Below are positions 35,888 to 44,538 of a stretch of DNA of 58,304 nucleotides, one piece after another (the first letter of the stretch is position 1; each line of letters starts with the position of its first letter). The stretch spans positions 1 to 58,304 of the forward strand of contig JAQSCW010000003.1 in assembly GCA_029945625.1 (NCBI GenBank), given 5' to 3'. This DNA comes from a bacterium (GTDB lineage: Bacteria; Bacteroidota; Bacteroidia; B-17B0; Aurantibacillaceae). Made by a program: the position numbers and the translations under genes. Below the pieces are notes generated by a model that did not search any database, was not told the origin of the DNA, and saw nothing but the letters and a program-made list of their open reading frames with translations.

Positions 35888-38677
35888 TTATGAAAGCGCT
35901 TTTTCTTTTTGTTTCTCTTTTAATTTTGACAAAACATCTTCGGGTCTAATGGGCAAAGAAGTAATGCGAATTCCAATAGCATCATACACCGCATTGGCGA
36001 TGGACGGAATGGAGGGATGTAATGCGCCTTCTCCGGTTTCCTTGGCACCAAAGGGTCCTTCGGGATCAATGGTTTCGATAATGTTTGAATGAATATGCGG
36101 CGTATCAAGCGAAGTCGGAATTTTATAATTAAGTAAATTGGCATTTAAAAGCAGACCATTCTCGTAGCGCATTTCTTCGCTGAGTGCCTGACCCAATCCC
36201 ATATGCCAGGAACCTTCGAGCTGACCTTCTACGGCCATTGGATTAAGAGCCTTGCCGCAATCGTGAGCGCCCCACATATTGAGTACTTTCACAATGCCTG
36301 TATGGATGTCCACTTTTACTTCTGCTACCAACGCACCAAAAGTGTAGGAAGGACTAAGTCCTGCGCCTGAGCCTTTAAAATCACCGCCTAACTTTGGTGA
36401 ATTGTAATGACCCGAAGAATTCAATGCACCTACAAATCGGGTTCCCATTTCTACTGCCTGCACCCAGGTGAGATTTACATTCATATCGTTAGAAAATACT
36501 CGCTCATCTGCAATATTCAATTCTGAAATTTCTGTGCCTGTATATTTTGCCACGCCTTTTAAAATCTTTTCGCGAAGTTGTTCAGCCGCCATTTTCGCTG
36601 CATTGCCCGCCATAAAAGTAACCCTGCTCGAATAGCTTCCTAAATCGATTGGAGTTAATAATGTATCTGCGGCTACCACAAATAAATTATCCATACTTAA
36701 ACCAAGAACTTCGCCAACCACAATGGCCAGCATGGTATCGCTGCCCTGCCCAATATCGCTGGCGCCCGAGGTGATGAGTACTCTGCCGTCCAAATCCACT
36801 TTCAAATGCACCACTGATTGCGGGTATTCGTTCCAGTGAATAGGCAAAGCACTGCCGCTGATAAAAAAGCCGCAGGCTACACCGTACCCGTGCCCGAATG
36901 GAAGTTTTCCGAAATTCTTTTTCCACTGTGATTTCTCCATCACTTTCTTAAGACTCTCTTCGCTGCCGTTTGAAGTAATGCGATAATGGCCGACAGTTAA
37001 GGTATCTGAATCGAGAAAATTTTTGAGACGTAATTCGCAGGGATCCATTTTTAGTTTCCGCGACATCACATCCAACATCGTTTCCACGGCAAAACGTGAA
37101 TTCACCGCGCCATGTCCACGCATGGCCCCACACTGCGGTTTGTTGGTATACACCCGCAGCGTTTTGAAACCGAAATTATTTATTTTATAAGGTGCCTGCA
37201 GAAGCACCCCGTTGTAATAAGAAGTCACCACGCCAAAACTTCCATAAGCACCACCGTCAATAACAATGTCGGCATCCAAAACTTGTATTTCTCCTTTTTC
37301 ACTCATGCCCATCTCCACTTTCATTTTTGAAGGATGACGGCCATGATTATTTAGAAACACTTCTTCGCGATTGAACCGCACTTTTACCGGACGCCCGGTT
37401 ATTTTTGCGAGGTATGAAATAATCATTTCATGTGGAAAGGGATCACTCTTGCCTCCAAATCCTCCGCCCACAAAAGGTTTTATTACACGAATACGATTCA
37501 TGGGTGTTTCCAATACTTTTGCCAGGAATCGGTGCAGGTAATGCGGCACCTGTGTAGCCGTAATAATGGTGAGTCCGTTCTCGTCCCAATAGGCAGTACC
37601 CGCATGCGGCTCTGTGAAACCGTGATTGATGCCTTGAAAACTGAATTCCATCTCTAAGCGATGATCTGCTTCATCAAGTCCTTTTCGCTGATCGCCAAAA
37701 CGTAATTCCGCTTTTTTATGAATATTATTATTGAATTTGGTATGATGATGGATCTTTTCATGGTGTCCCACATCTGAAACAGATTCATCCATTTCAAAAA
37801 ATGCTTTGTAAGGACTGTAGTCAATTTTTACCAAGCGACAAGCTGCTTCTGCAATCTCTTCCGTTTCAGCGGCAATGGCCACAACAATTTCACCAACATA
37901 ACGTGTTTTTTCAACAGCCAATGCGGTTTCGTCTTGTGAAATGGGCAAGACTCCGAAAGAGATAGGCAGATCTTTGCCGGTTAAAACGGCCTTTACACCT
38001 TCCAGTTGTTTTGCTTTCTCGGTATGGATGGCATTGATCTTTGCATGCGGATGAATGCTTCTTACAAACTTGCAATGCAGGGTGTTTTTTATCCGAATGT
38101 CATCGGCGTATTCCGCCGAGCCGTTTGCTTTTCTTTCTGCCTCAATATAAGGTCGGCCATGGCCCACCATTTTATATTTTGAATGTTCGTCGGTTTTGTC
38201 TTTTTCACTATTTATGGTGGTATCTTTCACATACGATTCCACGGCATCAATTATTTTTTTGTACCCTGTACATCGGCAAAGGTTGCCCGACAAAGCTTCT
38301 TTTATTTCTTCACGCGAAGGTCTTGGATTCTCTTCGAGGAAAGCGAGAGAACTCATGATCATGCCCGGTGTACAATAACCACATTGAATGGCGCCGTGTT
38401 CAACAAATTTCTCCTGAAGTTTATGTGGTTTATCAGCGGGAGCGATCCCTTCAATCGTGGTGATCTTGCAGCCATCTACTTTAAGTGCGGGGGTAATACA
38501 ACTTTGAACAGCTTGTCCGTCTACCAACACAGTGCAGGCGCCGCAGCTTCCCTGTTCGCAGCCTATTTTGGTGCCCGTTAAATTAATTTTTTCTCGAATC
38601 ACTTTAGCAAGGGTATCGTGCTCGTTGATGAGAACCTGATGTTTGGTGCCGTTGACGTATAGACTGAGGATCTTCAT
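35888..38677 (-). CDS. hcrCA: 4-hydroxybenzoyl-CoA reductase, fused gamma ([2Fe-2S]) and alpha (Mo) subunits
   Basis: 929 residues. Residues 1-155 are the two-cluster small subunit: CEQGSCGACTVLVDGQ (plant-type [2Fe-2S]) and GYCTPGMIMSSLAF with NLCRCTGYKKI (helical [2Fe-2S]). From about 165 the molybdopterin subunit follows: FGVLPISQDE, ATQVPHYLHRFL, RVIKPFVGGGFGGK, CGAMRGHGAVNSR, SDIGQGSDTM, GSYSSRVTFMAGNAAK and GPFGAKETGEG with the presumed catalytic Glu. These match HcrA of Thauera. HcrC and HcrA are usually separate chains; their summed length equals this protein. Stop of xdhC overlaps its ATG by 4 bp. Confidence 0.93.
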   Translation of the reverse strand: MKILSLYVNGTKHQVLINEHDTLAKVIREKINLTGTKIGCEQGSCGACTVLVDGQAVQSCITPALKVDGCKITTIEGIAPADKPHKLQEKFVEHGAIQCGYCTPGMIMSSLAFLEENPRPSREEIKEALSGNLCRCTGYKKIIDAVESYVKDTTINSEKDKTDEHSKYKMVGHGRPYIEAERKANGSAEYADDIRIKNTLHCKFVRSIHPHAKINAIHTEKAKQLEGVKAVLTGKDLPISFGVLPISQDETALAVEKTRYVGEIVVAIAAETEEIAEAACRLVKIDYSPYKAFFEMDESVSDVGHHEKIHHHTKFNNNIHKKAELRFGDQRKGLDEADHRLEMEFSFQGINHGFTEPHAGTAYWDENGLTIITATQVPHYLHRFLAKVLETPMNRIRVIKPFVGGGFGGKSDPFPHEMIISYLAKITGRPVKVRFNREEVFLNNHGRHPSKMKVEMGMSEKGEIQVLDADIVIDGGAYGSFGVVTSYYNGVLLQAPYKINNFGFKTLRVYTNKPQCGAMRGHGAVNSRFAVETMLDVMSRKLKMDPCELRLKNFLDSDTLTVGHYRITSNGSEESLKKVMEKSQWKKNFGKLPFGHGYGVACGFFISGSALPIHWNEYPQSVVHLKVDLDGRVLITSGASDIGQGSDTMLAIVVGEVLGLSMDNLFVVAADTLLTPIDLGSYSSRVTFMAGNAAKMAAEQLREKILKGVAKYTGTEISELNIADERVFSNDMNVNLTWVQAVEMGTRFVGALNSSGHYNSPKLGGDFKGSGAGLSPSYTFGALVAEVKVDIHTGIVKVLNMWGAHDCGKALNPMAVEGQLEGSWHMGLGQALSEEMRYENGLLLNANLLNYKIPTSLDTPHIHSNIIETIDPEGPFGAKETGEGALHPSIPSIANAVYDAIGIRITSLPIRPEDVLSKLKEKQKEKALS

Positions 38678-39546
38678 TGCGCGCTAACTAAAGGTGAGGG
38701 ATGTTGGAGGACTTCTTTTTCCTGAAAAGTTTTCTGTTTGTTTTTTTCTTCAATAATCTTTGCAAGGATGCTGATGGCGATTTCTTCAGGGCCTGTGGCT
38801 CCGGTATTGTATCCCATGGGCATATCTACCCTTGAAAGTTCTTCAATGGAATACAGTTGAGTTGAAAGAAACTTTTTTCGCGTTACTTCCACCTTTCGTT
38901 TGCTGCCAATCATACCCAAATAGGCAAATGGTTTTTTGAGGCAATAGGCCAGAATTTCGCGATCGATCTGATGATCGTAGGTCATAATGGCAATATAACT
39001 TCGTTGATCAAAGGGCAAGCTCGGTAGCAAGCGGTCGTAGGTCAAAGGGAGTTTATTGATAACGTTATTTTGAATACGATTTAACTCCTCGGCTCTGCTG
39101 TCGATCACATATACTTGAAATGATAGGTCAGCGGCATAATTGGCCAGAGCACGTCCAACGTGGCCGGCCCCAAAGATGTATAGTTTTTCCGGTGGCATCA
39201 TACATTCAATAAAAACATCCACGGTTCCCCCGCAGCACATTCCATGTTGTTGCAGCAGGTTATGTCTGAATAATTTTGATTCTTTTGCGGCGATCATTTC
39301 CATGGAATTTTCGATCACTTTTTTTTCGAGATTGCCGCCGCCAATGGTTCCGAATAACTTTCCCTGTTCGGTCACAAGCATTCTGGCGCCGGTTTTGAGT
39401 GGTGTAGATCCTTGCGTGGACACGATCACACACATGGCGCAGGAGATTCCTCTTGCACTTTCTTCTTCCAGTATTTTAAATAGGTTGAGCAAGGTGTTGT
39501 TGAATGTAGGTTTTATAGTCTTCAGGAGTGTCAATATCCACCGCAA
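38674..39546 (-). CDS. XdhC/CoxI-family molybdenum cofactor insertion protein
   Basis: The protein delivers sulfurated molybdenum cofactor to xanthine-oxidase-type enzymes. N-terminal XdhC part: VIVSTQGSTPLKTGARMLV, GTIGGGNLE with GMCCGGTVDVFIE. C-terminal Rossmann part: LYIFGAGHVGRALANYA, YVIDSRAEE, YIAIMTYDHQIDREIL, LGMIGSKRKVE and MGYNTGATGPEEIAISILA. The frame opens at 39546, overlapping mocA by 71 bp; a TTG at 39492 would place the start at the family's usual NLFKILEEE helix and cut the overlap to 17 bp, and is the likelier start. Confidence 0.88.
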   Translation of the reverse strand: MRWILTLLKTIKPTFNNTLLNLFKILEEESARGISCAMCVIVSTQGSTPLKTGARMLVTEQGKLFGTIGGGNLEKKVIENSMEMIAAKESKLFRHNLLQQHGMCCGGTVDVFIECMMPPEKLYIFGAGHVGRALANYAADLSFQVYVIDSRAEELNRIQNNVINKLPLTYDRLLPSLPFDQRSYIAIMTYDHQIDREILAYCLKKPFAYLGMIGSKRKVEVTRKKFLSTQLYSIEELSRVDMPMGYNTGATGPEEIAISILAKIIEEKNKQKTFQEKEVLQHPSPLVSAQ

Positions 39547-40093
39547 TAAATGGATTGCTCACTTGCACCGATAAGCGGGTTTTGGTGGCCAGTTCATCAC
39601 GCAATACAGCGGTCATGGGACTATTTAACATGTGTTTCATTGTTTTTTTATTGATCAAAATGGGATGCCCTCCCTTGTGATTGAAAACCGGACATACATA
39701 ATCTGCCTTCTGTTTATTGAGTTCTAAAAGATCAAGAGAGGCCAGATCTACGAAAGGACTATCGGCGTTATGCACAAAACTGTAATCCGCATTTCCAAGA
39801 GCTTTTATGCCAAGTTGCAGGGAATAGAAGCGTTCGTATTCCGGATACTTATTTACCACGAACTTGGGTTGCGTTTCGAATTGTAATGACAGATCTTCCA
39901 ACACCATGAGATACCGGGCTTGGGTAACCACCACCAAATTTTTGATTCCATGATCCAAAAAAGTTCGCACCAGGTTTTCATAAAAGGATTTGCCGTTCGA
40001 CATGGGCAATAGAAATTTGCACTGACCCATTCGTTTTGAATTGCCTGCTGCCAGTATGATGGCCCCTGTAGTTGTATCCATTTTATTTTTCAT
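39476..40093 (-). CDS. mocA: MobA-like molybdenum cofactor nucleotidyltransferase (MocA family)
   Basis: 205 residues. LAAGNSKRMGQCKFLLP (about 14-30) is the nucleotide-binding signature. HNADSPFVDLASLDLL (about 107-122) holds the metal Asp, followed by NHKGGHPILINK, then VDIDTPEDY. The family transfers CMP (or GMP) to molybdopterin; xanthine-oxidase enzymes use the CMP form. First gene of the operon serving 4-hydroxybenzoyl-CoA reductase. A Crp/Fnr-type palindrome lies 92 bp before its start. Confidence 0.87.
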   Translation of the reverse strand: MKNKMDTTTGAIILAAGNSKRMGQCKFLLPMSNGKSFYENLVRTFLDHGIKNLVVVTQARYLMVLEDLSLQFETQPKFVVNKYPEYERFYSLQLGIKALGNADYSFVHNADSPFVDLASLDLLELNKQKADYVCPVFNHKGGHPILINKKTMKHMLNSPMTAVLRDELATKTRLSVQVSNPFIAVDIDTPEDYKTYIQQHLAQPI

Positions 40094-40185
40094 TTAATCA
40101 AATTGATTTTTTGAAAAAATAGAACTATGACAATCGATTAGTCATTTCGTTTACATAAAAGTCTGAAATTTTGTTTCTAAAAGAT

Positions 40186-40199
40186 ATGATCTGTATCAT
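40186..40199. promoter_or_regulatory. Crp/Fnr-type operator (ATGAT-N4-ATCAT) upstream of the HCR operon
   Basis: ATGATCTGTATCAT is an exact inverted repeat around CTGT. It shares ATGATCTG and ATCA with the site at 15876 and lies about 92 bp upstream of mocA, a position suited to activation. Confidence 0.6.
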
Positions 40200-40214
40200 G
40201 TTCTGAATAAATTT

Positions 40215-40778
40215 CGGGTCATCACCACAAAGCCCCCCTGGCCAGCTAACGGGCTTTCACAGGTTTTGAGTAGAGAAATATGATTAATGTTAGGATTATA
40301 AAAGCGCAGATAATGGGGTAGGCTATCGCTCTCTCAAAAACAGATTGATCGAGTACCGGCAGGGCAAGTCTTTTGAAATTGGAGTGAAAAACATCAAGTA
40401 GCTGATTGGTTGTTCGCTTTGAGGTACCGGGTAAAAATGGTGCACGTATCGGTTTGCCAACCGGCACCCGCCGATATACGGAAAGCCAGCCATATATTAA
40501 AGGTAGAAAATTTGTCCTGATGCTAAAACACCGAACGCAGGCCCGCCCAAAATGTCCGCGCGGTAGCTGAGGCTCTCGAAGCCACCGCACCGCTTTAATA
40601 AACAGGGCCTGCTTGCGGCAAAAACCCGGTGGACTTTTGAGCGGGCTTGTGATCAAGCAGCGGAGCCCGATTGGCCCTCCCGGGCGCCCACGCGTGCCGC
40701 CGAAGCTTCAGCGTAGGAGCCAAAAAATAAAAAAATAACTTTTTGAGGTGCGACTAAATAATCCTCGAGAGAAACCGA
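40215..40778. other. GC-rich non-coding patch of unlike composition
   Basis: About 560 bp upstream of the HCR operon with higher GC than its surroundings and many short inverted pieces (GGTTTGCCAACC, GAGGCTCTCGAAGCC, GGGCTCCGCTGC on the minus strand). One 136-codon open frame (minus, 40246-40656) crosses it but is low in protein-like character. It looks like a mobile or repeated intergenic element, but no transposase is seen. Confidence 0.4.
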
Positions 40779-40988
40779 CTAAAAGTTTTTTAACTTGCAA
40801 TATACCTCGTCTCGTCCGGTGTAACCAAATTCGGATGGAGTGCACTTTTCACGTGCCCCGCTTTTTGTGTCCTTTATTTTATGACTAGAAAGCAAAACGC
40901 CCGTTTCTCCATAACATTCACACGTCCGTACTCTTTTACAACTTGTCAGAAGTACAAAGAGAAAAATAGATAGAATTATTTTTGTCAT
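40779..40988 (-). CDS. Small putative lipoprotein
   Basis: 69 residues. MTKIILSIFLFVLLTSCKRV is a lipoprotein signal with Cys at residue 17 in LLTSC. The mature part has three or four further Cys (CECYGETG, EKCTP, VYCKL), which could pair in the periplasm or outer membrane. No known family is recognised. Confidence 0.6.
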   Translation of the reverse strand: MTKIILSIFLFVLLTSCKRVRTCECYGETGVLLSSHKIKDTKSGAREKCTPSEFGYTGRDEVYCKLKNF

Positions 40989-41074
40989 TGTTTTAGAATT
41001 GATGTTAATTCCTCACTTTTTAATTGTTAATCTATAAGTGTCGACGTCTATGTCTGCCTACCGCTTGCAGCTAA

Positions 41075-41419
41075 CTAGAATGTCACAGTGTACACATCGG
41101 AGTTATTGCGCGGTATCGTTAACACTTCAAAGCCGCCCGGTTCAGGAATAATTTCTTTCAAGTCAAAAACAGAGCATTCTTTGCTCAGGCCTTCAAAAAT
41201 AAGCGTGAATCCTTTCCCGTCATTTAGGGTCCATTGTGGGGCCAATGAAATATTAAATGCCGTAATCAGTCCGGCCCGTTTCCCGGTGCCATGTTCAATT
41301 AAAAAGGTACTGGGCCAAATGCGGTACGCGTAATCATGGCCGCAGGAACAGTGCACAATTGTTTGCCGTTCCTCGCTTTGCAAGATCTTTACTTCGGTAA
41401 CTTCTTCTGTTTCTGTCAT
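41075..41419 (-). CDS. Hypothetical protein
   Basis: 114 residues without signal peptide. A HCSCGHDYAYR segment (about 23-33) carries a CxC and two His, possibly a metal site, and the rest is predicted beta-rich. It sits 23 bp after the SiaC-like gene on the same strand, suggesting co-transcription. Function unknown. Confidence 0.6.
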   Translation of the reverse strand: MTETEEVTEVKILQSEERQTIVHCSCGHDYAYRIWPSTFLIEHGTGKRAGLITAFNISLAPQWTLNDGKGFTLIFEGLSKECSVFDLKEIIPEPGGFEVLTIPRNNSDVYTVTF

Positions 41420-41442
41420 GAATTATGAGTCATCCGGCGTAT

Positions 41443-41823
41443 TTATCTGCCCAGAGGCAGCATGTTAAACGGGATGTCCAGGATTGCCCCAAAATCCTCA
41501 CCCACCTCCAACATTTCGTCATCTCCCTCTTCAAAAATCCAGTTCACCTCTACAGCTGATCCCACCTTTCGCATCGTCTCTAATTTTTTAAAGATCGAAT
41601 AAATGCATCGTGACGAGCTGGTATTGAAGTATTCAAGTTGAATAGTAACAAGGAATTTGGGTGGTAAAGAGATGGCATAGGTAGTAAGCGTATCAATTAA
41701 TGGCCGGTAAAATTCGATGGGATCTTCGGGAATGGAGCGCCCGCCAATTTCTAAAATACCAACATGTGGATCAAACTTAATTGTTGGAGTTTTGTTAGTT
41801 CCCGTGTTTATGTATCCTTGCAT
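41443..41823 (-). CDS. SiaC-family (DUF1987) regulatory phosphoprotein, copy 1
   Basis: 126 residues, whole-length DUF1987. Conserved start TGTNKTPTIKFD, then ILEIGGRSIPEDPIEFYRPL, the phospho-acceptor strand LEYFNTSSSRCIYSIFKKL and FEEGDDEMLEVGEDF. SiaC proteins are phosphorylated on a Thr in the TSSS region by a partner kinase and control other enzymes, including diguanylate cyclases in Pseudomonas. No SiaA/SiaB partner is seen in the window. A paralogue lies 1.6 kb away. Confidence 0.85.
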   Translation of the reverse strand: MQGYINTGTNKTPTIKFDPHVGILEIGGRSIPEDPIEFYRPLIDTLTTYAISLPPKFLVTIQLEYFNTSSSRCIYSIFKKLETMRKVGSAVEVNWIFEEGDDEMLEVGEDFGAILDIPFNMLPLGR

Positions 41824-42285
41824 AGTGGCGATTTATCCGGACACTAAAAGTACTTCGAACGGTGATCTTTTCCTAATTCAATTCGCGGCAATTTAATGGC
41901 CTTTAGAGAGATCAATTCCAAATAAAAATAGCAATGTTTTGGCTTCGAAACCACCCAATAACACACAATTTCTTAAGGAAGGGCCTTCAACCCGGGTTAT
42001 TTCCAGATCAATAGCCATAACCGTACAGGATGGTAGGCCTCCCTTCAAGGGATTGATACACAAGGAAGGCAGAATAGTGACATCATCAAAAAAAGGAAAT
42101 TATTCTAAAATCCGGTCCCAACTGCTTTTTTAACACGTGCTGAAAAAAATAGGGCGGCAAAAATAATTCAATTTGTTTCTTCAGTGGTATCCAGTTGCGA
42201 CCTAACTACTGAGAATTATCAGGTTGGGTGCCGCCCGGGAGTTTTATGATTTTAATTTCTTTTCAAGATTGCGTGAAAAAATAGA
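41824..42285. other. Intergenic region before the DUF4833 gene
   Basis: 462 bp between divergent genes. A 64-codon open frame (plus, 41939-42133, no ATG) is the only reading and is not convincing. No repeats or clear regulatory motif seen. Confidence 0.5.
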
Positions 42286-42912
42286 ATGTTGACGCTGAAT
42301 AGCGTAAATTTATCGAATTTATTTTCTATGAATCCTATTTTTCCCGCAGCGAAACTAATTAGGAAGATCGGCACTCTTTGTTTTTTGGCTCTGATCATTT
42401 TTTTTGGTCAAAGTTTTACCCCTGTCTTAACCGATAAGATGCCAATTCCCACCGGAATAACTAATATGCTTTTCTATGTTCAACGCAGCTTGAACAAGAA
42501 TACGATTATTTATCAACTCAATACAAATGAGAAAAATGAGGTAGATGCACAAGAGCCCATCCGGATTTTTTGGATCAACTATGAAGGTGAATCAGACCAG
42601 GAACCTCTTAACACAATTCAGAAGAAGTTTGCCTACGGACTGAGTTTCACGGGTGTTGATGCAGAAAGCAAGACTTTTTGTTTCAATTTTGTGTCCTATA
42701 AATCTCAGAAGTTGTATGTAATCCAATCTCCTATAGATAAAGTATACAGAACCTATTCCATTTTTAACAACAAACTCTTAACAGTAAAAAAGATCTTTAT
42801 TGACATTGAAGGAGGAACATTTTGGTACCCCAGAGTAAAATACATTGAGGTGAGTGGACGAGACGTGAAGACAAATGTAGAAGTGGTGGAGAGGATCATA
42901 ATTTCAAATTAA
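42286..42912 (+). CDS. DUF4833-family exported or membrane-anchored protein
   Basis: 208 residues. A hydrophobic segment (about 28-47, LCFLALIIFFGQSFTPVL) is a signal peptide or anchor; a start at the second Met (42328) would give a more usual signal peptide. The conserved NMLFYVQRSLNKNTIIYQLN and IRIFWINYEGE blocks, and EVSGRDVKTNVEVVERI near the end, fit DUF4833. Function unknown. Confidence 0.7.
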   Translation: MLTLNSVNLSNLFSMNPIFPAAKLIRKIGTLCFLALIIFFGQSFTPVLTDKMPIPTGITNMLFYVQRSLNKNTIIYQLNTNEKNEVDAQEPIRIFWINYEGESDQEPLNTIQKKFAYGLSFTGVDAESKTFCFNFVSYKSQKLYVIQSPIDKVYRTYSIFNNKLLTVKKIFIDIEGGTFWYPRVKYIEVSGRDVKTNVEVVERIIISN

Positions 42913-42991
42913 TGTTTCAGGTGATTCAGGTCTGCCAGCTCACTAGGATGCTGCGACCCCTCACGTTGGAAGCAGGGATCAAAAAAAAACG

Positions 42992-43360
42992 ATGACCACA
43001 TCTGCACATATTCATGCGTCTGCTAGCTTTTACCAAAGGATGATGGGGTATGCCGATGAATACGGTGCGCACGTATTGCTTCACAAGTCGGATGGATCGG
43101 CTATTGCACAAAGCATGATCATTCGTCAGTTTCTAAAATTTTTATGGCAACAACATGCCATCACTAATTTACAGCAGGTAACCGTGAGTATGGCGAATTC
43201 ACAATTTTATGCCAAATACAAACAAATGAATGACAGCATAATTTCCAGCACCGAGATGAAGAACATTTTAAAAAGTTTTTTCACATTCGTTCATCTGAAC
43301 CATGCTGTAAGGAGTGCAAAATTGATGAAAGGCTTTGAGCAACGGGCAAAAAGCGATTAA
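42992..43360 (+). CDS. Hypothetical protein
   Basis: 122 residues, predicted mostly helical, no signal peptide, no recognisable family. Composition is protein-like and it is not overlapped by a better frame on either strand. The start at ATG 42992 is uncertain. Confidence 0.45.
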   Translation: MTTSAHIHASASFYQRMMGYADEYGAHVLLHKSDGSAIAQSMIIRQFLKFLWQQHAITNLQQVTVSMANSQFYAKYKQMNDSIISSTEMKNILKSFFTFVHLNHAVRSAKLMKGFEQRAKSD

Positions 43361-43443
43361 GTCTTGTTTTTAGAGATCTATTGGAAAGGGCTTGGCTGTT
43401 TAGGACCGGTACTGCAGAAAGAAATTAAGGTGTAAGAGGTGAT

Positions 43444-43827
43444 TTACTGTCTTTTTGTTTGAATGAGTTCAAAAGGAATCTCGAGCAGTTCGTGAAACTC
43501 TTCTCCCGATTCACGCATCTCATCGTCCCCTTCTTCATACAACCACTTCACCTTTACCGAGGCACCGGCCCCGTTTATTTCTCGCAGTTTTTTAAGAATC
43601 ATAAAGAGGCAGCGTGAAGAACTGGTGCTGAAGTACTCCAGATTGATGGTGACCTCGCACGTTGGCAAGGTGGCTACTGAATGTTTACTCAAAAAATCAA
43701 CCAAGGGTTGGTAAAATTCGTAGGGATTCTCATGAATGGAACGACCCTGGATCTCGAGGATCCCTGCCACCGCATCAAAGTGGATGGAAGGGGTTTTATG
43801 TGTTCCTTTTATGATGTACGTTTCCAT
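43444..43827 (-). CDS. SiaC-family (DUF1987) regulatory phosphoprotein, copy 2
   Basis: 127 residues, colinear with the copy at 41443: GTHKTPSIHFD, ILEIQGRSIHENPYEFYQPL, LEYFSTSSSRCLFMILKKL, YEEGDDEMRESGEEF. The phospho-acceptor STSSS segment is kept. The two copies differ at many positions, so the duplication is old and they may serve different kinases. Confidence 0.85.
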   Translation of the reverse strand: METYIIKGTHKTPSIHFDAVAGILEIQGRSIHENPYEFYQPLVDFLSKHSVATLPTCEVTINLEYFSTSSSRCLFMILKKLREINGAGASVKVKWLYEEGDDEMRESGEEFHELLEIPFELIQTKRQ

Positions 43828-44075
43828 TATTTGGGCTCTGTACCTAATTAAAATTAGACTAGTATCTGTAAAAGTACAAATTAAATCTCAAATTGATAGG
43901 TTCAGGGGTTCTATCCTTTTATTTAACCAATATGCTGTCCCGAACAGTGATGCCGCTTCTTTCCCGATCTTTTTCAACCTTTGCGGCGTTTTAGGCTTTG
44001 CTGCCCTATGTAGAAGCAGTCTATGTTAAGGTTTCTATCGAAATGAAGCCAACTCATTCTGTGGTGATACGGCGC
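43828..44075. other. Intergenic region between the SiaC copy and the SWIB gene
   Basis: About 250 bp, no gene seen. It holds the 5' region of the SiaC copy 2 gene and the terminator of the SWIB gene at its right end. Confidence 0.5.
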
Positions 44076-44119
44076 AAAAAAAAGGGACAACCTTTTTGAA
44101 AAAGCTGTCCCCCTTAAAA
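44076..44119 (-). terminator. Intrinsic terminator of the SWIB-domain gene
   Basis: On the minus strand GGGACAGC (with preceding G) and GTTGTCCC pair around a TTTTTC-AAAAAG loop that can itself pair, followed by eight T. It starts 11 bp past the stop. Confidence 0.8.
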
Positions 44120-44130
44120 AATTTATTCTA

Positions 44131-44538
44131 CTACTTAAGGTGCTTCGAAAGCAGTGAAGACATTTCAAACATCGACACTTGCTTTTTGCCGCTGAATACA
44201 GGTAGAAGTTTATCATCAGCATTAATCATGCGACGATTCTTTGTGTCCTGTAATTTGTTGGCTTTGATGTACACCCATAATTTTTTTACCACCTGACTGC
44301 GTGGAATGGCGGCGCCGCCAACGATTTTCGCCAAATCAGCACTTGGTGTGTAAGGTTTTAATAACGCAGGATTTAATTTGCGTTTGGTTTTTTTTGCTGC
44401 CGGTTTTTTAACCGCTTTTTTTACTACTTTTTTTGTAGCTTTTTTAGCCGCTTTCTTAGTGGCCTTTTTTGCAGGAGCTTTTTTGGTTGCTTTCTTGGTT
44501 GCTTTTTTTGCAACTTTCTTTGCTGGTTTCTTTGCCAT
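44131..44538 (-). CDS. Histone H1-like SWIB/MDM2-domain protein
   Basis: 135 residues. The first ~55 are Lys/Ala-rich repeats (KKATKKA, KKAPAKK) like the tail of histone H1 or chlamydial Hc proteins; they should bind DNA. Residues about 60-134 are a SWIB domain (LLKPYTPSADLAKIVG, VVKKLWVYIKANKLQD, INADDKLLPVF, MFEMSSLLSKHL). Likely a nucleoid-associated protein. Has its own terminator, and is monocistronic. Confidence 0.9.
   Translation of the reverse strand: MAKKPAKKVAKKATKKATKKAPAKKATKKAAKKATKKVVKKAVKKPAAKKTKRKLNPALLKPYTPSADLAKIVGGAAIPRSQVVKKLWVYIKANKLQDTKNRRMINADDKLLPVFSGKKQVSMFEMSSLLSKHLK

Noticed and set aside
40246-40656. 136-codon open frame on the minus strand upstream of the HCR operon
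   Set aside because: It lies in the GC-rich patch, has an uneven, Arg/Pro-rich composition with no recognisable fold, and its length is explained by high GC reducing stop codons.
41939-42133. 64-codon plus-strand open frame without ATG
   Set aside because: No recognisable features and a weak start; treated as intergenic.
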